A stretch of DNA of 64,000 nucleotides from Ancylothrix sp. D3o. Lineage in GTDB: Bacteria; Cyanobacteriota; Cyanobacteriia; Cyanobacteriales; Oscillatoriaceae. The translations under genes were made by a program, and so were the position numbers. The stretch is taken from the NCBI RefSeq assembly GCF_025370775.1, contig NZ_JAMXEX010000010.1, forward strand, positions 129,131 to 193,130, in the 5' to 3' direction. This document shows positions 1 to 8,771 of the stretch, piece after piece. A model generated the notes under the pieces. That model saw only the letters and a program-made list of their open reading frames with translations. It was not told where the DNA came from and did no database searches. Every line of letters begins with the position of its first letter. Position 1 is the stretch's first letter.

Positions 1-971
1 GAATTTCTGCTGAGGCGTTTCGTCATCCTTTAGATCGAGAAGCTGAACAAGCATTGCGGAGTTTGCCTGGGTTTGATATGGTCGCCCGAAAGTTTGTAGA
101 GTTTGTTTATGAACGTCCGCAGTATGTGTTTTTGTTAGGCAATAGTATTCAAGTTGGCCCACGTCAATATGGTAGCGTTTATCAAATTTTTCGAGAGTGT
201 GTACGGGATTTAGATATTTATCCAGAACCGTCTTTTTTTGTAAGTCAAAATCCGATTGCTAATGCGTTTGCTTTGGGCCAAGAACAGCCTTCTATTGTGT
301 TAAATTCGGGGCTTTTAGATTTGGTGGATGAGAGTGAGTTGCGTTCAGTAATTGCCCATGAATTGGGGCATTTAAAATGTGGACATACGACTTTAATTCA
401 GATGGCGCGATGGGCGATGGAAGTGGCATTTTTTATTGGCGATTTAACTTTTGGAATTGGTAATATTTTGAGCCGGGGAATGATTTTAGGTTTTTATGAA
501 TGGATGCGAAAGGCGGAGTTATCTGCGGATCGGGCGTCGTTGTTGGTGGTGGATGATTTGGTGCCGGTGATGCGAACGATGATGAAGATGGCGGGGGGAA
601 GTTCTAAGCACACGAATGAGTTGAGTTTGGAGGAATTTTTACGTCAAGCGGAACGCTATCAATCTTTGGATTCTGATAATTTGAATCAGGTTTATAAGTT
701 TTTGCTTTATAATAATATTTCTCAGGGCGTTTTTTTGAGTCATCCCTTTACGGTTGAGCGAGTTCACTATTTGCAAGAGTGGGCAAAATCAGAGGATTAT
801 AATCAAATTCGTCGGGGAAATTATACGCGGGTTGGGGCGCAAGGTTCGGTGAATGTAAGGGCAGAAGAACCGGCATCAAATACAGGTGATGATGTGGATA
901 ATTTGCGCCGGCAAGTTGAAGAGTTGCAGCGAGAAATTGAGAGAGTAAGAAGAGAAAGGAATGATGGTTAA
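1..971 (+). CDS. M48 family metalloprotease (5' end outside the window)
   Basis: Zinc-dependent protease of the M48 (HtpX/Ste24-like) clan, probably acting on membrane or misfolded proteins. The frame is open from base 3, and the upstream codons (ISAEAFRHPLDREAEQ) read as coding sequence, so the TTG at 54 is not the start; the true start lies left of the window. The zinc motif HELGH is at 357-371, preceded by a typical VDESELRSVIA helix. A later KAELSADRA segment carries the third-ligand glutamate. The last 30 residues (DNLRRQVEELQREIERV) form a short coiled coil. No transmembrane helix is obvious in the visible part except a weak hydrophobic stretch after the zinc site. Confidence 0.88.
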   Translation, partial: ISAEAFRHPLDREAEQALRSLPGFDMVARKFVEFVYERPQYVFLLGNSIQVGPRQYGSVYQIFRECVRDLDIYPEPSFFVSQNPIANAFALGQEQPSIVLNSGLLDLVDESELRSVIAHELGHLKCGHTTLIQMARWAMEVAFFIGDLTFGIGNILSRGMILGFYEWMRKAELSADRASLLVVDDLVPVMRTMMKMAGGSSKHTNELSLEEFLRQAERYQSLDSDNLNQVYKFLLYNNISQGVFLSHPFTVERVHYLQEWAKSEDYNQIRRGNYTRVGAQGSVNVRAEEPASNTGDDVDNLRRQVEELQREIERVRRERNDG

Positions 972-1009
972 CTCAAGTTTCTAGTTACAACTAACGAGGG
1001 TTGGTAAGA

Positions 1010-1038
1010 GGTAATTGATTTCAATCCCAGCAATTACC
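1010..1038. terminator. inverted repeat after the M48 gene
   Basis: A perfect 8-base inverted repeat (GGTAATTG/CAATTACC) with a 13-base loop lies between two convergent genes. There is no strong T tract, so its termination role is inferred from position only. Confidence 0.35.
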
Positions 1039-1058
1039 AATTACCAATCGTTTCTAGT

Positions 1059-2105
1059 TTAACGAGGGAAAGCCGGCCTGGTATTGGAAGGGTTTATATT
1101 TGGCATTAAATTGCAAACATTAGGACGCAAATTAGACCCGTTTGGTGAAACATTTGGATTCACATTTTGGGGTGTTTGTTGCGGCCAAACATTCGGCACA
1201 GATTTGCTATTGGGCTGTGGGCCACTAGGGCGAGGAGAAGGGGAGGGAGAGGGTTGGGGTGAGGGCTGACAAGGGTTAGTTGTTGGTGTGGGAGTAGGTT
1301 TGGAACCCCCCGGCGCATTACGAGCAATTATTCCCCCTTCAGGATTCATTTTTTCTAACACATTTGCAGCCATTAAACGGGTAGTTGAGGATTGATTTTG
1401 CAGCGTTTCTTTTAAGCTTGGAACTGTTACCGGCAGAGTGGTTTTTCCTAATGCAAATGCCGCCGCAGATCGCACCGGCAAACTAGAATTCTGCAAGGCG
1501 GCTTGAAGTTGGGGAACTGCCGGCCCCCCAATTGAGCGCAGCGCAACCGCAGCATTTAACCGGATTTGTTCATCGTCATCCCCCAGCGCCACCATTAAAT
1601 TAGAAATGGCTGGTGTTCCTGCTTGCGCTACTCCTGCTAAGGCAAAGGCTGCACCACGTCGCACCTCAACATTTTGATTTTTCAACGCTTCAGCTAAAGA
1701 TATAACTGCCGGTTCACCAATTCGCCGCAACGCAACAGCCGCATCCATCCGCACTTGTTCATTACTATCTGCCAAGGCTTCTAGGAGGTTAGGTATAGCT
1801 ATTTCCGCTTGAATACCCATTGAACCTAAAGCAAAGGCTGCTCCCCCGCGTACCGCAGGCGCGTCATCTTGCAAAGCAACGGTGAGTGCGGGGATAGCCG
1901 CCACGCCAATATTTTTTAAAGCTTTGACAGCTTCCAAACGTTCGCGGGGGTTATTTGTATTAAATTTTTCGATATGGGAAAGAATCTCAAAATCGGGCTG
2001 TAATGCTTCGGTTTGAATGTTTGGAAACCCCATCAAAACTGTGGATAAACACAGCAATGCAAGTTTTGGGGCTAATAAAAGTTTTCGTTTAGTTTGGCTA
2101 TCCAT
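1059..2105 (-). CDS. secreted HEAT-repeat protein with Pro/Ser-rich tail
   Basis: Predicted exported scaffold protein; partner unknown. Residues 1-35 form a signal-peptide-like segment (KRK then LALLCLSTVLMG). Residues about 40-255 hold at least six HEAT/PBS-lyase-type repeats, with recurring patterns such as VRRGAAFALAGV and IRLNAAVALRSIG. The repeats alternate between two repeat types. Residues about 265-348 are low complexity, rich in Pro, Ser and Asn (PSPSPSPRPSG). HEAT-repeat proteins of this kind in cyanobacteria include phycobilisome lyase relatives, but the signal peptide and Pro-rich tail argue against lyase activity here. The ATG start directly precedes the signal peptide. Confidence 0.8.
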   Translation of the reverse strand: MDSQTKRKLLLAPKLALLCLSTVLMGFPNIQTEALQPDFEILSHIEKFNTNNPRERLEAVKALKNIGVAAIPALTVALQDDAPAVRGGAAFALGSMGIQAEIAIPNLLEALADSNEQVRMDAAVALRRIGEPAVISLAEALKNQNVEVRRGAAFALAGVAQAGTPAISNLMVALGDDDEQIRLNAAVALRSIGGPAVPQLQAALQNSSLPVRSAAAFALGKTTLPVTVPSLKETLQNQSSTTRLMAANVLEKMNPEGGIIARNAPGGSKPTPTPTTNPCQPSPQPSPSPSPRPSGPQPNSKSVPNVWPQQTPQNVNPNVSPNGSNLRPNVCNLMPNINPSNTRPAFPR

Positions 2106-2180
2106 TTTGGCCTCTCTTTATAATTGTTGACACTTTGAGAGTAGATGCGCCGGCTTTTTTACGGGTATTTTTTGATATTA

Positions 2181-4448
2181 TCACTTATTTTTATTTTCTA
2201 CCACCTGACAGTAAAAAGCCTCAAGCGCATCGACACAGGTTTTATCATCATAAAGAGCAATTTTTTGCTGCCTAATTTTGTTTCGGAACTGTTGTCTACT
2301 TCCAGCATTCAAACCCAGATTAACAGCAATATTAACATAATCCTCCTCAGTTTCCGCCAGAGTTTCCGTAAGCGAAATACGTTGAAGAATTCCCGCCGAC
2401 TGACAACCCCGCATAAACTCTCCCCTGCGAGTAACAACCGGCAAATCACAAGAAATTGCCTCTAAAGTCGTCAGAAAGCCGGTGAAATCAAAACTATCAA
2501 GAAACACATCTGAAACCAAAAGTAAATTCCAATAATCAAGCTTATTCAAACGCGGTAAAATCACACAAAAATCCTCAAAATTTAAACCCAACTTGGCAAA
2601 AGCACCTTCCAGACGCCGGCGAAACAAAGCCGTAATTTCCAAACTTTCGTGAGAAACAAAAACAAACTTAGCATTGCTTACCTGACGCGCAATTTCCGCA
2701 AAAATATAATCATATTGAGGCAGATATTTAAACAGTGATTGACAACAAACATAAACCACCGCTTCATCTTTCAATCCAAAATATTCTCGATTTTTACTCA
2801 CGGTTGGAATTTGCGGTTTTTTATAGTAAATACCGATATTCGGCAAACGAATTAATTTTTCTGAATAATGGCTTTCAGCATTTGCCGGTTCCATCAACTC
2901 CGCCGAAATAAAATAATCAATTGTAGGTAAACCAGTAGTTACCGGATGTCCCCACGCTGCACATTGAATTGGCGCAAGTCGTAACCCCGCAATTTGTGTC
3001 ATAGGCGCATACATTCCCACATCCAAAAACACCAAAATATCTAACTCATCCGCCAAAATTTGCTGAGAAAGCGCCTCTAAATTATGAGGTATTTCGTAGA
3101 AATAATCGCAAAAAAGCCGGTAAAGTTGATTGAGATTATCCTCTACATTATCCAGAGAATAACCGAAAATTTCAAAATCATTTCGGTTACAATTTTGCAG
3201 CCAACCCAAAAACACAATTCCCACCGTATGCCATTGAAAACAAGCTGAAACATACCCCACCCGAATTTTTCTGTTTTTCCGTGAAGAAATAAAGCGAGGT
3301 TTCACCCATTCGGGATAATTTATCGCCATCACCTTACAAACAAACTCGCCATATTTTTTCTGTAACTCTAAATCATTTTTTCCCTGATACTGTAAATAAA
3401 AATTAGTGTTATATCCCAGCGCTACAAGAGCATTTTTGCAGGTTTCTGGAGTAGAAAAAGGCGTTTGATTAATAAGCCGGTTTAACTCGGCGGCAAAGCG
3501 ATTTCTGTAGAAATCAATCTCTGCCGGTGTTTGATAAATAACCGGCAACAACCGCAGAGACTCCACCTGCAAAGACAAGCTATTTGCTAATAAATTTATA
3601 CCCTTATTAGCCACCTTAATCGCCTCATCAACTCTGCCAAAACTTTGCAACGCCAACATGAAAGACAAATAAATCTCAACCTGAGATAAGAATAACTCAA
3701 GCGCTTCTTGGTAAATTAAAATTGCCGGTTCAACAGCATTTAATTTTTGATAACAATCAGCCAAAGCCAGATAAAACTCAAAATCGCCTTGCTGAGATTC
3801 CAGAAACTTTTTAAAATAAACAATAGCCGATTCGTAATCTTGCTGACGGTAAGCAGCGTAACCCAAATAAAAACAACCTAAAACCCCATCACCTTTTGCC
3901 TGAAAAGCCACCCCCAAACTGCTAACAATTTCTGGGTTGCGCGGTTGAATTTCCAAAGCCGAATAATAAGCAGAAATCGCCTCATCTAGCTGTTGCTGTG
4001 CTAAAAAAACATTTCCTAAAATCAGATAAATTGTAGAATTAGATAAAATCGCAATAGCTTCCTGACAAACAGATAAAGCCGCATCAAAATTGCCGGCACT
4101 CAACAACAAACTCGCCAAACAATTATAAAAATCCACCCATTGCGGCTCAAAAAAAATAGCCTCCCGATAACTTAAAATAGCCTCCTCAAAATAGCCTAAT
4201 TTTTCCAAAACCAAACCCAAACAATAACGAGCAACCGCACTTTTATTATCCGCCTCTAACCACCGATAAACCCAATCCAAAGCCTCCTCAAACTCCCCCA
4301 AAAAATAATACCCCATCACCAAACATCGCCAAACCTCCCCATCCTCAAAACCACCAACCAAAACACCCTCAAAACACTCAACAGCCTCCCGCAAAAAACC
4401 AGAATGAAACAAAACCAACCCCTCAACAAAAGCCTCCCTCAACTCCAT
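2181..4448 (-). CDS. TPR protein with O-GlcNAc transferase-like (SPINDLY/OGT, GT41) domain
   Basis: Putative protein O-glycosyltransferase. Residues about 1-310 are TPR repeats (for example LGNVFLAQQQLDEAISAYYSALEIQP). Residues about 390-750 match the bacterial OGT-like C-terminal region: RVGYVSACFQWHTVG, LDVGMYAPMTQIAGLRLAP, AWGHPVTTGLPTIDYF, and a sugar-nucleotide-binding segment DSFDFTGFLTTLEAI...LPVVTRRGE. The ATG at 4448 (MELREAF) is chosen although the frame continues to 4490, because the 14 extra residues are encoded by a dispersed intergenic repeat found elsewhere in the window. Cyanobacterial GT41 homologues are known, but their targets are mostly uncharacterised. Confidence 0.85.
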   Translation of the reverse strand: MELREAFVEGLVLFHSGFLREAVECFEGVLVGGFEDGEVWRCLVMGYYFLGEFEEALDWVYRWLEADNKSAVARYCLGLVLEKLGYFEEAILSYREAIFFEPQWVDFYNCLASLLLSAGNFDAALSVCQEAIAILSNSTIYLILGNVFLAQQQLDEAISAYYSALEIQPRNPEIVSSLGVAFQAKGDGVLGCFYLGYAAYRQQDYESAIVYFKKFLESQQGDFEFYLALADCYQKLNAVEPAILIYQEALELFLSQVEIYLSFMLALQSFGRVDEAIKVANKGINLLANSLSLQVESLRLLPVIYQTPAEIDFYRNRFAAELNRLINQTPFSTPETCKNALVALGYNTNFYLQYQGKNDLELQKKYGEFVCKVMAINYPEWVKPRFISSRKNRKIRVGYVSACFQWHTVGIVFLGWLQNCNRNDFEIFGYSLDNVEDNLNQLYRLFCDYFYEIPHNLEALSQQILADELDILVFLDVGMYAPMTQIAGLRLAPIQCAAWGHPVTTGLPTIDYFISAELMEPANAESHYSEKLIRLPNIGIYYKKPQIPTVSKNREYFGLKDEAVVYVCCQSLFKYLPQYDYIFAEIARQVSNAKFVFVSHESLEITALFRRRLEGAFAKLGLNFEDFCVILPRLNKLDYWNLLLVSDVFLDSFDFTGFLTTLEAISCDLPVVTRRGEFMRGCQSAGILQRISLTETLAETEEDYVNIAVNLGLNAGSRQQFRNKIRQQKIALYDDKTCVDALEAFYCQVVENKNK

Positions 4449-4471
4449 AAACCCCCGCAAAAAACAACAAC

Positions 4472-4521
4472 CTATCTGTGGGGCAGGCATCCTGCCGGCT
4501 AGACATCTGCGGTTAAAAAAT
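4472..4521. repeat. dispersed intergenic repeat, copy A
   Basis: CTGTGGGGCAGGCATCCTGCC followed by CATCTGCGGTTAAAAAATC. Near-identical copies sit at 24203-24265 and, inverted, at 46357-46402. The GGCAGGCATCCTGCC core can form a hairpin. This copy fills the gap between the crcB stop codon and the OGT-like gene, and artificially extends the latter's reading frame. Confidence 0.75.
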
Positions 4522-4919
4522 CACCCCCCCAAACGAGCCAACCAAACCCCAACCTGCACCGCCAGCACACCCAAAAAAGCACTCCCCACCCAATAAAAAC
4601 TAGCCCCTAAAAACGCGCCCCCATTCAACAAAGTAAAAGTCTCCAAACCATAAGTAGAAAAAGTCGTATAAGCCCCCAAAAAACCCGTAGTTACCATCAA
4701 ACGAACCTCTATAGGAATAGCAGTCACCCTTTCCATAACCAAAGTCATAAAAAACCCCATCCCCAAACAGCCAGTCAAATTAATAAAAAAAGTCCCATAG
4801 GGAAACGCCGTACCAAAAACCTTAGCAAACCAAAGAGTCAAATAATACCGGCATAAAGCCCCAGCAATAGCACCCAAACTAATCGCAATAGGATTACGAA
4901 CCGCAGGATCAATAAACAT
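4521..4919 (-). CDS. crcB: fluoride ion transporter CrcB/FluC
   Basis: Small four-helix fluoride channel of the inner membrane that works as a dual-topology dimer and lowers cytoplasmic fluoride. Family motifs are present in order: [12 protein letters not shown] (helix 1), [14 protein letters not shown] (the N-x-x-G polar track) and [17 protein letters not shown] (the TTFST phenylalanine-box region). The start is set at the ATG at 4919 ([10 protein letters not shown]), giving 132 residues, the usual family length; the frame extends upstream without similarity. Only one crcB copy is visible, so homodimer function is expected. No fluoride riboswitch was recognised upstream. Confidence 0.9.
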   Translation of the reverse strand: MFIDPAVRNPIAISLGAIAGALCRYYLTLWFAKVFGTAFPYGTFFINLTGCLGMGFFMTLVMERVTAIPIEVRLMVTTGFLGAYTTFSTYGLETFTLLNGGAFLGASFYWVGSAFLGVLAVQVGVWLARLGG

Positions 4920-4979
4920 AAAAAAAAGAGCGGACAACCTGATTGTAGCGCCGCTCCGATAAATTTTCAATATTTTTGC

Positions 4980-5531
4980 TTAACTTTTTCCCGTTGATTT
5001 ACCATCCAAAACCCGCACATCAATCACACTCGACTTGAAATTATAAGTAAAGCCATCCAACTCAAGATTAGTGCCAATTTTAAGCTTTTCATTGCCCAAA
5101 ACCGGCCCATCCTTAGTAATTTTCGCCTTGCCGGTAAGCGTAATCAAATAATTCGCACTGTAAGACTCCTCAACCCTCGGATCTCGCAAAGGTTTAACCG
5201 TACCATCCGGCTGAGGAACCGCCAAAAGCCTGTCAAGAAGCAGCACATTCTTAATATCAATTTGCCCGTAGGGTTGATTGCGGATAATAATATTCGTCTT
5301 CTTTGTTTTTTGCCATTCCTTCACCAAAGAATCAGGATCACGCACACTCAAACCCCGGACAATAATATCAACCTCAACCGGCTTTTCTGTCACCCCAATT
5401 TGAGCCACCGAACCCGTCGTCCCCGGAAAAAAGAAAATCCCCAGCACCACCAAAAAAATCACCAGTCCCGCCGCCACATCAAGGATACTCACCTTGCCAA
5501 ACAAGCGACCTTGAGAATCTAAAACTTTCAT
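4980..5531 (-). CDS. DUF4330 domain-containing membrane-anchored protein
   Basis: Conserved cyanobacterial protein of unknown function. It opens with MKVLDSQGRLFGKVSILD, followed by a single transmembrane segment (residues about 19-38, AAGLVIFLVVLGIFFFP) and a soluble domain ending in VIDVRVL. The layout matches DUF4330 proteins. ATG 5531 is preferred over the in-frame TTG at 5537 because an AGGA lies 7-8 bases upstream. It reads towards crcB with a 60-base gap, so the two may be cotranscribed. Confidence 0.75.
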   Translation of the reverse strand: MKVLDSQGRLFGKVSILDVAAGLVIFLVVLGIFFFPGTTGSVAQIGVTEKPVEVDIIVRGLSVRDPDSLVKEWQKTKKTNIIIRNQPYGQIDIKNVLLLDRLLAVPQPDGTVKPLRDPRVEESYSANYLITLTGKAKITKDGPVLGNEKLKIGTNLELDGFTYNFKSSVIDVRVLDGKSTGKS

Positions 5532-5726
5532 AAACAAATCCTGATCCAGAAGAGCAAGTAGTTAAAACTATATAGAGATTACCATCATCCGCGCAATCAG
5601 TCAGGTACTTCTGACAGAATCAACGATTGATACAACCGGCCCCATCTAGGGAACACTAAACTAGATATTAACCGTCAAACAAACCAACAACTCTTGAAAA
5701 AACAAACCACTCTCCCTTCAAAAAAT

Positions 5727-6596
5727 ATGCTCAACCCGCTGTCTTTGATGTCTCTCTCCCGTCGCCGCTGGTTTTATGGCTGTTTGTCTACCTTTGTGGC
5801 GCTGAGTTTAGTTATCACCTCCGCAAACCCCACAAAAGCTATCTCCATTGGAGACATTATACGCGGCGGAATTCAAGTTATCCAAGGCGTACAAATTGCC
5901 AATATGTCCGATGAAGATGAAGTCGAATTTGGCTCACAAATAGACGCCGAACTTCGCCAAAGCGAAATTAGAATTATCCGAGATAGAGAACTCGCCAGCT
6001 ATATCGATCAAATAGGGCAACGTTTAGCCGCAAGTAGCGACCGGCCCAACATTCCTTACACCTTTCAAGTCGTCAGAGATGATAATATTAACGCCTTCGC
6101 AACTGCCGGCGGATTTGTATATGTAAACGCCGGGTTAATTAAAGCCGCCGAAAACGAAGCCCAACTTGCAAGCGTCATGGCGCACGAAATTGGACACATC
6201 AATAATAAGCACGTTCTTAGAAGCATCAAACAAGCCGCCATTGAGCGAGGAATTGTTACCGCCGCCGGCATGGATCGCAGCACAGCAGTAGGCTTAGGCG
6301 TACAACTTGCCCTCAACTTACCCCGCAGCCGCAACTATGAATACGAAGCCGATGAATCCGGTTTGAATACATTAGTAAATGCCGGTTATGCTCCCATTGG
6401 AATGGTGCAATTTTTTAACAAGCTTTTAGAAAAAGGAGGCGGTTCAATGCCCGAATTTTTAAGCTCTCACCCCAACACCGGCGACCGCATTGCCTCCATT
6501 CAACAAGCCCTTGATCCTACCACAGCAAGCCAAGGCGACGGTTTAGATACAGTAGCCTACAAATCTAAAATCCGCAGCTTAGTCGGTAGATACTAA
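5727..6596 (+). CDS. secreted M48 family metallopeptidase (BepA/Oma1-like)
   Basis: Periplasmic or membrane-facing zinc protease, probably in envelope protein quality control. An N-terminal signal sequence (SRRRWFYGCLSTFVALSLV) is followed by ISIGDIIRGGIQ. The zinc motif HEIGHINNKH is at about residues 153-162, and the downstream EYEADESGL carries the third ligand. The end SSHPNTGDRI is typical of this group. The frame can begin at a TTG at 5694, but the ATG at 5727 gives a conventional signal peptide. This is the second M48 gene in the window and differs from the one at the left edge, which lacks this leader. Confidence 0.87.
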   Translation: MLNPLSLMSLSRRRWFYGCLSTFVALSLVITSANPTKAISIGDIIRGGIQVIQGVQIANMSDEDEVEFGSQIDAELRQSEIRIIRDRELASYIDQIGQRLAASSDRPNIPYTFQVVRDDNINAFATAGGFVYVNAGLIKAAENEAQLASVMAHEIGHINNKHVLRSIKQAAIERGIVTAAGMDRSTAVGLGVQLALNLPRSRNYEYEADESGLNTLVNAGYAPIGMVQFFNKLLEKGGGSMPEFLSSHPNTGDRIASIQQALDPTTASQGDGLDTVAYKSKIRSLVGRY

Positions 6597-6602
6597 CACT
6601 TA

Positions 6603-6660
6603 AAAACCCGGTTCCTAAAAAAATATCGTTTAAAAACGAACTTAAAAACCGGGTTCTTTT
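6603..6660. terminator. nested hairpin, likely bidirectional terminator
   Basis: Outer arms AACCCGGTT (6606-6614) and AACCGGGTT (6648-6656) enclose a smaller hairpin TCGTTT/AAACGA, followed by TCTTTT. It lies between the stop of the M48 gene and the convergent phosphatase gene. The same CCCGGTT core recurs in other intergenic hairpins of this window. Confidence 0.6.
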
Positions 6661-6738
6661 CAAAAAATCCTAGATTTCACCCGTGAATACTGCTGAAAAA
6701 TCCGGTTTCTTTTAGCAAGTCCTCTAACAAATCAGCCC

Positions 6739-7482
6739 TTACCTAGCCAAAACCTTTTGAGGTTCAATAGTCCGCACAGCTTCCTCCCAAGAAAGCGTGC
6801 GGATTTTATGTTTAAAAACATTCACTTGGTAAACTTTTCGCTCCGTTAAATCCAACGCAGTTAACCAACCACTAATCGGATGATAAACCCCCGTATCAAT
6901 ATCCAACCAACCGGCACCCTGCGCCAACTCACCTGGCTCAACCCCTGGTAAAGTAAACGTAATTGTATGGCCGGTAATAATTAATTTATTCGGAAAATAA
7001 GGCTTCTCACTACTATGAAATAGCTCCCGCACCCAGCAAAACTGGGAAGCCGTTTGTTTTTCCAAAGGCAACCCTGGATCTAGCCCCGCATGAACCAACC
7101 AAACATCCTCCAAATCCAAATAAAGCGGCAATTGAGAAAACCACTGTAAATGCTCCACAAACCGATCAGGATTTCCCTTATAACTTGCCATCGTACTGCG
7201 ACCACCACTATAAAGCCAAGCCGCCATCGCCGAATTATTTTGTTTACCATTTGGAAACGAATCAAGCAACAACTGCTCATGGTTTCCCAGCAAGCAAGTA
7301 TAAGAATTTTTTTTCACCAACTCCACCACATTTGAACTTTGGGGCCCCCGGTCAATCAAATCTCCTAAAAAATAAACCTTGTCGTCTTTATTTGGAGCAA
7401 CTTTATCTAACAAAACCAATAAACCATCATAGTGACCGTGTACATCACCAATAACAATACGGCGGGAGTTGGTTGAATTCAT
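6739..7482 (-). CDS. metallophosphoesterase, serine/threonine protein phosphatase-like
   Basis: Calcineurin-type phosphoesterase with the bacterial PPP/diadenosine-tetraphosphatase-like signature: GDVHGHYDGL near the N terminus, GDLIDRGP about 35 residues later, GNHEQLLL, and GHT with a C-terminal DTG (LDIDTGVYH). These provide the two-metal centre. The substrate, phosphoprotein or dinucleotide, cannot be told from sequence. Start ambiguous: ATG 7482 (MNSTNSRRIVIGD) places the first motif close to the N terminus, as usual; an in-frame ATG at 7518 adds 12 residues. Neither has a clear ribosome binding site. Confidence 0.85.
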   Translation of the reverse strand: MNSTNSRRIVIGDVHGHYDGLLVLLDKVAPNKDDKVYFLGDLIDRGPQSSNVVELVKKNSYTCLLGNHEQLLLDSFPNGKQNNSAMAAWLYSGGRSTMASYKGNPDRFVEHLQWFSQLPLYLDLEDVWLVHAGLDPGLPLEKQTASQFCWVRELFHSSEKPYFPNKLIITGHTITFTLPGVEPGELAQGAGWLDIDTGVYHPISGWLTALDLTERKVYQVNVFKHKIRTLSWEEAVRTIEPQKVLAR

Positions 7483-7700
7483 AGCAGCCGGTTCACCAAA
7501 AGCAGAGAAGGATACCATTTTAAGTTTTCAGTTTTTGAGCTTAAATTTTAAAAGTCTTACAAAAAGTCTTTTTACAGATAAATATCTATCAAACATTTGA
7601 ACAAAACCCGGAGCAGCTTTGCGCGAACGACCTCAAGCAAAAAATCCACCCGAAGCCGCCACGCGCAAAATCCGAGCCCTTCTTTCATTCTAAGCCGAAA

Positions 7701-8441
7701 TTATTGGCTCAGCGCTTTTAAAAAGCTTTTTAATCCCGATAAAAGTCCTTGACGTTTTGCTTGGGGTTGCGGTTGTCCTTGCGGCGAACCTTCGGGAGTC
7801 TCACCGGCACCCAGCGCCTTATTCAAAATATCATCCAACGCATCCCCCACCGGCTTTTCAGGTGTCTCTGAAATCAACTCATACCCCTCCCCAACTTCCA
7901 ACCACACCTGCCAAGGTGAAGGATAACAGCGAAAAATCGTCGCTCCTTCTCTTGCCTGAATATAGTAACAACTCTCAATCGTTTTCAAAAAACGCTCTCT
8001 CAAATCCCTTGCCGCTACGCCTATCCCAATCGTAGCAATATTTTCTAAGCGTGGAAGCAACAAAATTACCGCCCGATCTCCTGCTTCTTGACACATTTTT
8101 TCAACTTCATTCACTTCTACAGAAGACGGTTCAACAAACAAATAAACCTCATCATCTGGCTGCATTTGCCCCTTAATTTCACTCATTCCCCGAATCGTAT
8201 AAGGTTTCTCTCCCCAATCCCGCCGAGCCAGCGCCGCCGCACCGGCATCAGGAAAATACACCCTCAACTTTTCCCCATATTTCTCAACAGCCGGCAAAAA
8301 TTGCTCAGCCACCCCCTGCGCCTTCAATTCTGGAATCACAATTTCCACCTGCAAACGCCGGTAGCCATCCGCAAGCGCTGAAGAAGTCGCTTCTATTGAC
8401 TGAGCAATTGCTTCCTCTAAATCCTTGGGTAATTCAGCCAT
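7701..8441 (-). CDS. DUF1995 family protein
   Basis: Conserved in cyanobacteria and plastids; the plant relative LPA3 is linked to photosystem II assembly, though a function here is only inferred. The sequence begins LPKDLEEAIAQSIEATSSALADGYRRLQVE, the usual family opening, and has AAALARRDWG and VEKMCQEAGDRAVILLLPRL. The last 40 residues are low complexity (GETPEGSPQGQPQPQAKR) and end with a short basic helix. The ATG at 8441 is the only plausible start. Confidence 0.78.
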   Translation of the reverse strand: MAELPKDLEEAIAQSIEATSSALADGYRRLQVEIVIPELKAQGVAEQFLPAVEKYGEKLRVYFPDAGAAALARRDWGEKPYTIRGMSEIKGQMQPDDEVYLFVEPSSVEVNEVEKMCQEAGDRAVILLLPRLENIATIGIGVAARDLRERFLKTIESCYYIQAREGATIFRCYPSPWQVWLEVGEGYELISETPEKPVGDALDDILNKALGAGETPEGSPQGQPQPQAKRQGLLSGLKSFLKALSQ

Positions 8442-8553
8442 TGTCTCTTTAGGTTATCCTCGAATTTATTTTCCCTTATTTTAAAATATTTCCTGCCGCC
8501 AATTACACTTTTTTTATGTTTAGCAAAGTAAGAAAACAAGCCTTTTTATATTT

Positions 8554-8736
8554 TTACCTAACCCTCCTCTCTTTATCACATTTTAAAGAAATTGGGGAGA
8601 GGGTCAGGTTAAACTTGTTGGCGCAAGGTTGGCAGTAATAAACAATTTTCTTTTCTACAACTTTTTGACCGATGGGATAGCGCAGATAATTGCATTTTGC
8701 ACAGCATTGATTTTTGGTGCCGGTGTAAAATTCCAT
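8554..8736 (-). CDS. small zinc-ribbon-like protein
   Basis: Sixty residues with CAKC near residue 12 and a second YYCQPC pair, an arrangement that could bind one zinc ion. The family is not recognised. The ATG at 8736 (MEFYTGTK) is chosen over an in-frame TTG at 8754. It lies 36 bases after the cysteine desulfurase stop on the same strand, so cotranscription is likely, and a role in sulfur or metal handling is possible but unproven. Reality of the gene rests on the paired cysteines. Confidence 0.5.
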   Translation of the reverse strand: MEFYTGTKNQCCAKCNYLRYPIGQKVVEKKIVYYCQPCANKFNLTLSPISLKCDKERRVR

Positions 8737-8771
8737 CCCCACAACTATCCCCAATTTTCCAAACTAAAAAA

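Noticed and set aside
2145-2465. 106-codon frame opposite the OGT-like gene
   Set aside because: Entirely inside the OGT-like coding sequence apart from 36 bases, and no recognisable motif.
4920-4980. fluoride riboswitch upstream of crcB
   Set aside because: Only about 60 bases precede the gene and the conserved riboswitch core was not recognised.
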